From the NCBI RefSeq assembly GCF_001420605.1, contig NZ_LJIZ01000019.1:1-64000 (forward strand): DNA of 64,000 nucleotides, read 5' to 3'. The position numbers and the translations under genes are program-made. This document shows positions 60,806 to 64,000 of this stretch, one piece after another. A model generated the notes under the pieces. The model worked only from the letters and a program-made list of their open reading frames with translations. It ran no database searches and was not told the DNA's origin. The stretch comes from Bacillus sp. FJAT-25509 (lineage in GTDB: Bacteria > Bacillota > Bacilli > Bacillales > Bacillaceae_G). Position 1 is the first letter of the stretch. Every line of letters begins with the position of its first letter.

Positions 60806-62247
60806 TGATCAACAAAGTAGGTCCAATGAAACAATATTTATTCATTAATGGTGAAGAAGTACAAACAACAGAGTATTCTAATTTGTATTCTCCATTTTCA
60901 AGAGAAGTAATTTCAGAGATTGCTGTTGCTACAGAAGAACAAACGAAAAAGGCAATCGAAGTAGCCTATCTGTCAAAAGATGAGTTTGCTAGAATACCAG
61001 CGTTTGAGAGAGCACAAATTCTTGAAAATGTCGTTCAGTTATTAAAAGAAAATTTTAATGAAGCTGCTGAAATAATTACAAAGGAAACAGCTAAACCAAT
61101 AATGTTTTCAATGGGAGAAGTAACAAGAACAATAGAAACATATAAATTTGCCGCGGAGGAAGCAAAACGAATTCATGGAGAAACAATTCCATTCGATGCT
61201 GCTTCTGGTGGTATAGGAAGAGTAGGATATACAGTAAGAAATCCGATTGGTGTAATTGGAGCGATTACTCCGTTTAATTTTCCTATGAATCTAGTAGCTC
61301 ATAAAGTTGGTCCAGCTATTGCATCTGGTAATACCGTCGTTTTAAAACCGGCATCTCAAACGCCACTTTCGGCACTATTTATAGCTAAGTTATTCAAACA
61401 AGCTGGTTTACCAGACGGTGTATTAAATGTTGTAACGGGACCAGGACGTACAGTTGGTGACACGATTGTTGAAGATGCACGTGTAAACATGGTTACATTT
61501 ACAGGTAGTACAAGTGTTGGGATTAACATTAGAAATAAAGCGAAGTTAAAAAAAACAACGCTTGAACTTGGATCAAACGCCGCAGTTATTATTGATAAAA
61601 ATACCAACGTTGATAAAATTATTGATCGATGTGTAATGGGAGCCTTTTCAAATCAAGGACAAGTATGTATTTCTTTACAGAGAATTTTTGTTCATGAAGA
61701 GATTTACGAAGAGTTTACGAACAAATTCGTAGAAGCAACTAAAAAACTAAAACTAGGTAATCCATTCGACCATGAAACCTATCTTTCATCATTAATTTCA
61801 CCTGATGAATTAGATCGGGCGTTAGGTTGGATTAATGATGCAAAACAAAGCAATGCAAATATACTTACAGGTGGTAAAACACAAGGGAATATATTAGAGC
61901 CTACAATAATTGCTGATGGTACTTCTAGTTTAAAAGTTTCATGTCAGGAAGTTTTCGCTCCAATTGTAACGGTTAACAAAGTGAAATCAATTCAGGAAGC
62001 TATCTCTCATGTAAACGATTCACGCTATGGATTACAGGCTGGGATTTATACGGATAGTGTATCGAATGCATTACTTGCTTCAAATGAACTTCATGTAGGT
62101 GCGGTCATCATTAACGATATTCCAACATTTCGGGTTGATAATATGCCATATGGTGGTGTAAAGGAAAGTGGTACTGGAAGAGAAGGGATAAAGTTTGCAG
62201 TAGAAGAAATGACGGAATTGAAGCTAATTGTCTGGAATCAAAACTGA
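60802..62247 (+). CDS. NAD(P)-dependent aldehyde dehydrogenase
   Basis: 481 residues. Cofactor loop GSTSVG near residue 235, general base Glu in TLELGSNA near 255, nucleophile Cys in NQGQVCISLQRI near 288. It overlaps the Rieske gene by 4 bases (ATGA), with GGAGG just upstream. In this operon it probably oxidises the aldehyde released by the oxygenase, predicted to be malic semialdehyde. Related bacillar enzymes are annotated with lactaldehyde or succinate-semialdehyde, so the substrate is inferred from context. Confidence 0.85.
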   Translation: MMINKVGPMKQYLFINGEEVQTTEYSNLYSPFSREVISEIAVATEEQTKKAIEVAYLSKDEFARIPAFERAQILENVVQLLKENFNEAAEIITKETAKPIMFSMGEVTRTIETYKFAAEEAKRIHGETIPFDAASGGIGRVGYTVRNPIGVIGAITPFNFPMNLVAHKVGPAIASGNTVVLKPASQTPLSALFIAKLFKQAGLPDGVLNVVTGPGRTVGDTIVEDARVNMVTFTGSTSVGINIRNKAKLKKTTLELGSNAAVIIDKNTNVDKIIDRCVMGAFSNQGQVCISLQRIFVHEEIYEEFTNKFVEATKKLKLGNPFDHETYLSSLISPDELDRALGWINDAKQSNANILTGGKTQGNILEPTIIADGTSSLKVSCQEVFAPIVTVNKVKSIQEAISHVNDSRYGLQAGIYTDSVSNALLASNELHVGAVIINDIPTFRVDNMPYGGVKESGTGREGIKFAVEEMTELKLIVWNQN

Positions 62248-62271
62248 TGTTAATAAGGTGGGAAATCTGAT

Positions 62272-63366
62272 ATGAAAATTCATAAAATAGCAGTTATTCC
62301 AGGGGATGGAATAGGTCCAGAAGTGATTAATGAAGGTGTGAAAGTATTAAATAAAATTGCTAGTTTCGATGATTCATTTAAATTCGAATTTACATCTTTT
62401 CCTTGGGGATGTGAATACTATGCTCAATTCGGAAAAATGATGGATGATGATGGAATTGAAAGATTAAAAGAGTTTGAAGCAATTTATTTAGGAGCTGTCG
62501 GATTTCCTGGTGTACCTGATCATGTCTCATTGTGGGACTTGTTATTAAAAATTCGTAAAAGCTTTGATCAATACGTAAATATACGTCCTGTAACCCTATT
62601 AAAAGGAGCACCGTGTCCTCTAAGTAATATGGTAACCGAAGACATTAATATGTTATTTATCCGAGAGAATACAGAAGGCGAATATGCAGGAGCAGGTGAT
62701 TGGCTATATAAAGGAAAAGAACATGAAGTAGTTTTACAAAATAGTGTTTTCTCACGCAAAGGTACTGAGCGCATTATACGTTATGCATTTGAAGTAGCCC
62801 TTAAACAAGGAAAAACATTAACAAGTATTAGTAAAGGTAATGCTTTAAACTATTCTATGGTATTTTGGGATCAAATATTTGAAGAAGTGAGCAAAGAATA
62901 TCCTTCAGTAAAAACATACTCTTATCTTGTTGATGCAGCTGCTATGCTTATGATTAAAGACCCGAAACGGTTTGAAGTAGTAGTGACTTCTAATTTATTT
63001 GGTGATATTTTAACAGATTTAGGTGCAGCCATCGCAGGAGGTTTGGGTCTTGCAGCTGGAGCAAACATAAATCCCGAGAGAGAATATCCTTCAATGTTTG
63101 AACCGATTCATGGTTCAGCACCAGATATATCAGGAAAACAGATTTCTAATCCACTCGCAGCAATTTGGTCAGCTAGCCAATTGCTTGATTATTTAGGGTA
63201 TGAACAGTATGGTAAGGTAATTCTTACTGCAATTGAGGAATTATTAATTGAAAAAAAATTCTTAACGCCTGATTTAGGTGGATCATCGTCAACATCAGAA
63301 GTAGGGAGTTATATCGTCGAATTGGTAGCTTCAAAACTGAATGTTTTACAGACTCAAAAAAATTAA
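62272..63366 (+). CDS. D-malate / tartrate dehydrogenase (decarboxylating)
   Basis: 364 residues of the isocitrate/isopropylmalate dehydrogenase family. IAVIPGDGIGPEV at the start, LWDLLLKIRKSFDQYVNIRP with the substrate Arg residues, NMLFIRENTEGEYAG, and the metal Asp residues in TSNLFGDILTDLGAA. The Leu-Trp-Asp and EGEYAGAG features match the tartrate/D-malate dehydrogenase group (YcsA, DmlA), which converts D-malate to pyruvate, CO2 and NADH. Third gene of the sigma-54 operon, 24 bases after the aldehyde dehydrogenase. Confidence 0.85.
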   Translation: MKIHKIAVIPGDGIGPEVINEGVKVLNKIASFDDSFKFEFTSFPWGCEYYAQFGKMMDDDGIERLKEFEAIYLGAVGFPGVPDHVSLWDLLLKIRKSFDQYVNIRPVTLLKGAPCPLSNMVTEDINMLFIRENTEGEYAGAGDWLYKGKEHEVVLQNSVFSRKGTERIIRYAFEVALKQGKTLTSISKGNALNYSMVFWDQIFEEVSKEYPSVKTYSYLVDAAAMLMIKDPKRFEVVVTSNLFGDILTDLGAAIAGGLGLAAGANINPEREYPSMFEPIHGSAPDISGKQISNPLAAIWSASQLLDYLGYEQYGKVILTAIEELLIEKKFLTPDLGGSSSTSEVGSYIVELVASKLNVLQTQKN

Positions 63367-63390
63367 TTAGTCGTATTGGCTTCCAATAAT

Positions 63391-63428
63391 AAAAAGGGAA
63401 ATACTACAGAAGTATCTCCCTTTTAATT
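63391..63428. terminator. shared bidirectional terminator
   Basis: AAAAGGGA and TCCCTTTT with inner ATACT/AGTAT pairing, between the Rieske operon and the convergent activator gene. Confidence 0.75.
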
Positions 63429-63445
63429 TAATCTTTCAAAGTCTA

Positions 63446-64000
63446 CTAGACCTTACAATACTTTTGGATTAATTTGTTCGCTTTTGTTTGACTTAAACCA
63501 AGATCCTTTGCAACTTTACGAGAGCTTTTATGAATCTTGTAAGATTCGATAATCATTTTTTTCTCAGTTTCTTCTAAAATATTTTCTAATGAATTTTCTT
63601 CATGGATTGTGATTTTACAATCATCAGGAATTAATTGTGATGGCAAGTCAGATAATCGGATGACAGATTCGCTAGTAATAACGAGTCTTTCAATAATATT
63701 TTCAAGTTGCCTAATATTACCTGGCCATTGAAAGGCTTCAAAAGTATTTTTTACATTTGATGAAAACGACCGGTTAACTTTGTATTTATGATTGAACTCA
63801 GTTAAGAAATGATTAGCTAATAAGGAAATATCTTTTTTTCTGTTTCTAAGTGGCGGAATTTGAATATCAATTACATTTAATCGGTAAAATAAATCTTCTC
63901 TAAACTGTTTTGATTTTACCATTTCCAAAAGATTACGGTTCGTTGCCGTTATTATACGAACGTCTGCTTTTTTTAATTCTCTGCCTCCTACTGAAAAAAA
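63446..64000 (-). CDS. sigma-54-dependent activator, C-terminal part (cut by window edge)
   Basis: About 184 residues are visible and the N-terminus lies beyond 64000. The frame reads VGGRELKKADVRIITATNRN, QFREDLFYRLNVIDIQIPPL, WPGNIRQLENIIERLVITS, i.e. the end of the AAA+ domain of sigma-54 enhancer-binding proteins. The C-terminal HTH is IHKSSRKVAKDLGLSQTKAN. The frame is open up to the window edge, so the internal TTG at 63928 is not a start. It very likely activates the sigma-54 promoter at 59653. Confidence 0.88.
   Translation of the reverse strand, partial: FFSVGGRELKKADVRIITATNRNLLEMVKSKQFREDLFYRLNVIDIQIPPLRNRKKDISLLANHFLTEFNHKYKVNRSFSSNVKNTFEAFQWPGNIRQLENIIERLVITSESVIRLSDLPSQLIPDDCKITIHEENSLENILEETEKKMIIESYKIHKSSRKVAKDLGLSQTKANKLIQKYCKV

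Noticed and set aside
63446-63928. Complete 160-residue protein starting at 63928
   Set aside because: The TTG there is internal; the frame continues to the window edge with conserved AAA+ sequence, so this is the C-terminal part of a longer activator.

Overview
The window looks like chromosomal DNA from a low-GC, spore-former-type Bacillaceae. Most genes are AT-rich, carry strong GGAGG-type ribosome binding sites, often start with TTG or GTG, and end in classic hairpin-plus-T terminators. The gene set (Vpr-like subtilases, WxL/DUF916 surface proteins, NlpC/P60 endopeptidase, YerD-like protein, DUF3892, a spoVR remnant, an NprR-like TPR regulator) points to a relative of the Bacillus cereus group or Gottfriedia. 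That placement is inference; no rRNA or tRNA gene is present to confirm it. No CRISPR array, transposase or phage module was seen.

Layout. 0-12 kb is a patchwork of single accessory genes (ASCH, zinc-ribbon, DMT transporter, DinB, GntR-BrnQ-glutamine-amidotransferase operon, YerD, GNAT, phosphatase, VanZ) separated by a family of small palindromes with a GCATGC-like centre. It also holds two gene wrecks: an alcohol dehydrogenase reduced to its first and last codons, and a MurB tail fused to a SpoVR tail. 12.6-15.7 kb is a MacB/YknXYZ-type ABC efflux operon. 16-23.8 kb is a salvage locus with three M20 amidohydrolases, a DMT exporter, a large novel-looking regulator and a DUF3311/sodium-solute symporter pair; its two operons start with the same promoter-operator layout. 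23.9-33 kb holds VanZ, an HTH-only LysR fragment, a PBP-fused regulator divergent from an orphan modA, a P450 remnant, acetoacetate-CoA ligase and an esterase. 33-36.8 kb is a WxL surface-protein locus with an Mga-type regulator.

38-48.8 kb has an NprR/RRNPP-like regulator followed by two giant tandem subtilases, each ending in a dockerin-like module, plus the stranded dockerin module of a third copy. Both protease promoters share two sequence blocks at exactly the same 76-bp spacing. 49-51 kb is an XRE-cupin regulator next to a CynX/NimT-type transporter. 51.2-55.3 kb is a compact cluster: HxlR regulator divergent from FAD monooxygenase, then GTP cyclohydrolase II, RibD and a HAD phosphatase, which is the early riboflavin route without RibE or RibH. 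55.4-59.4 kb holds a Bacillus-type intergenic repeat, a triple-SH3b NlpC/P60 endopeptidase, a tandem pair of small CxxC proteins, a GNAT and a 2H-phosphoesterase.

59.5-64 kb is the most coherent system: a long inverted repeat, a near-consensus sigma-54 promoter, then Rieske oxygenase, aldehyde dehydrogenase and D-malate/tartrate dehydrogenase, facing a sigma-54 activator cut by the window edge. The Rieske protein has the ExxH signature of quaternary-ammonium oxygenases such as CntA. The order predicts carnitine to trimethylamine plus malic semialdehyde, then D-malate, then pyruvate. The reductase partner is not in the window.
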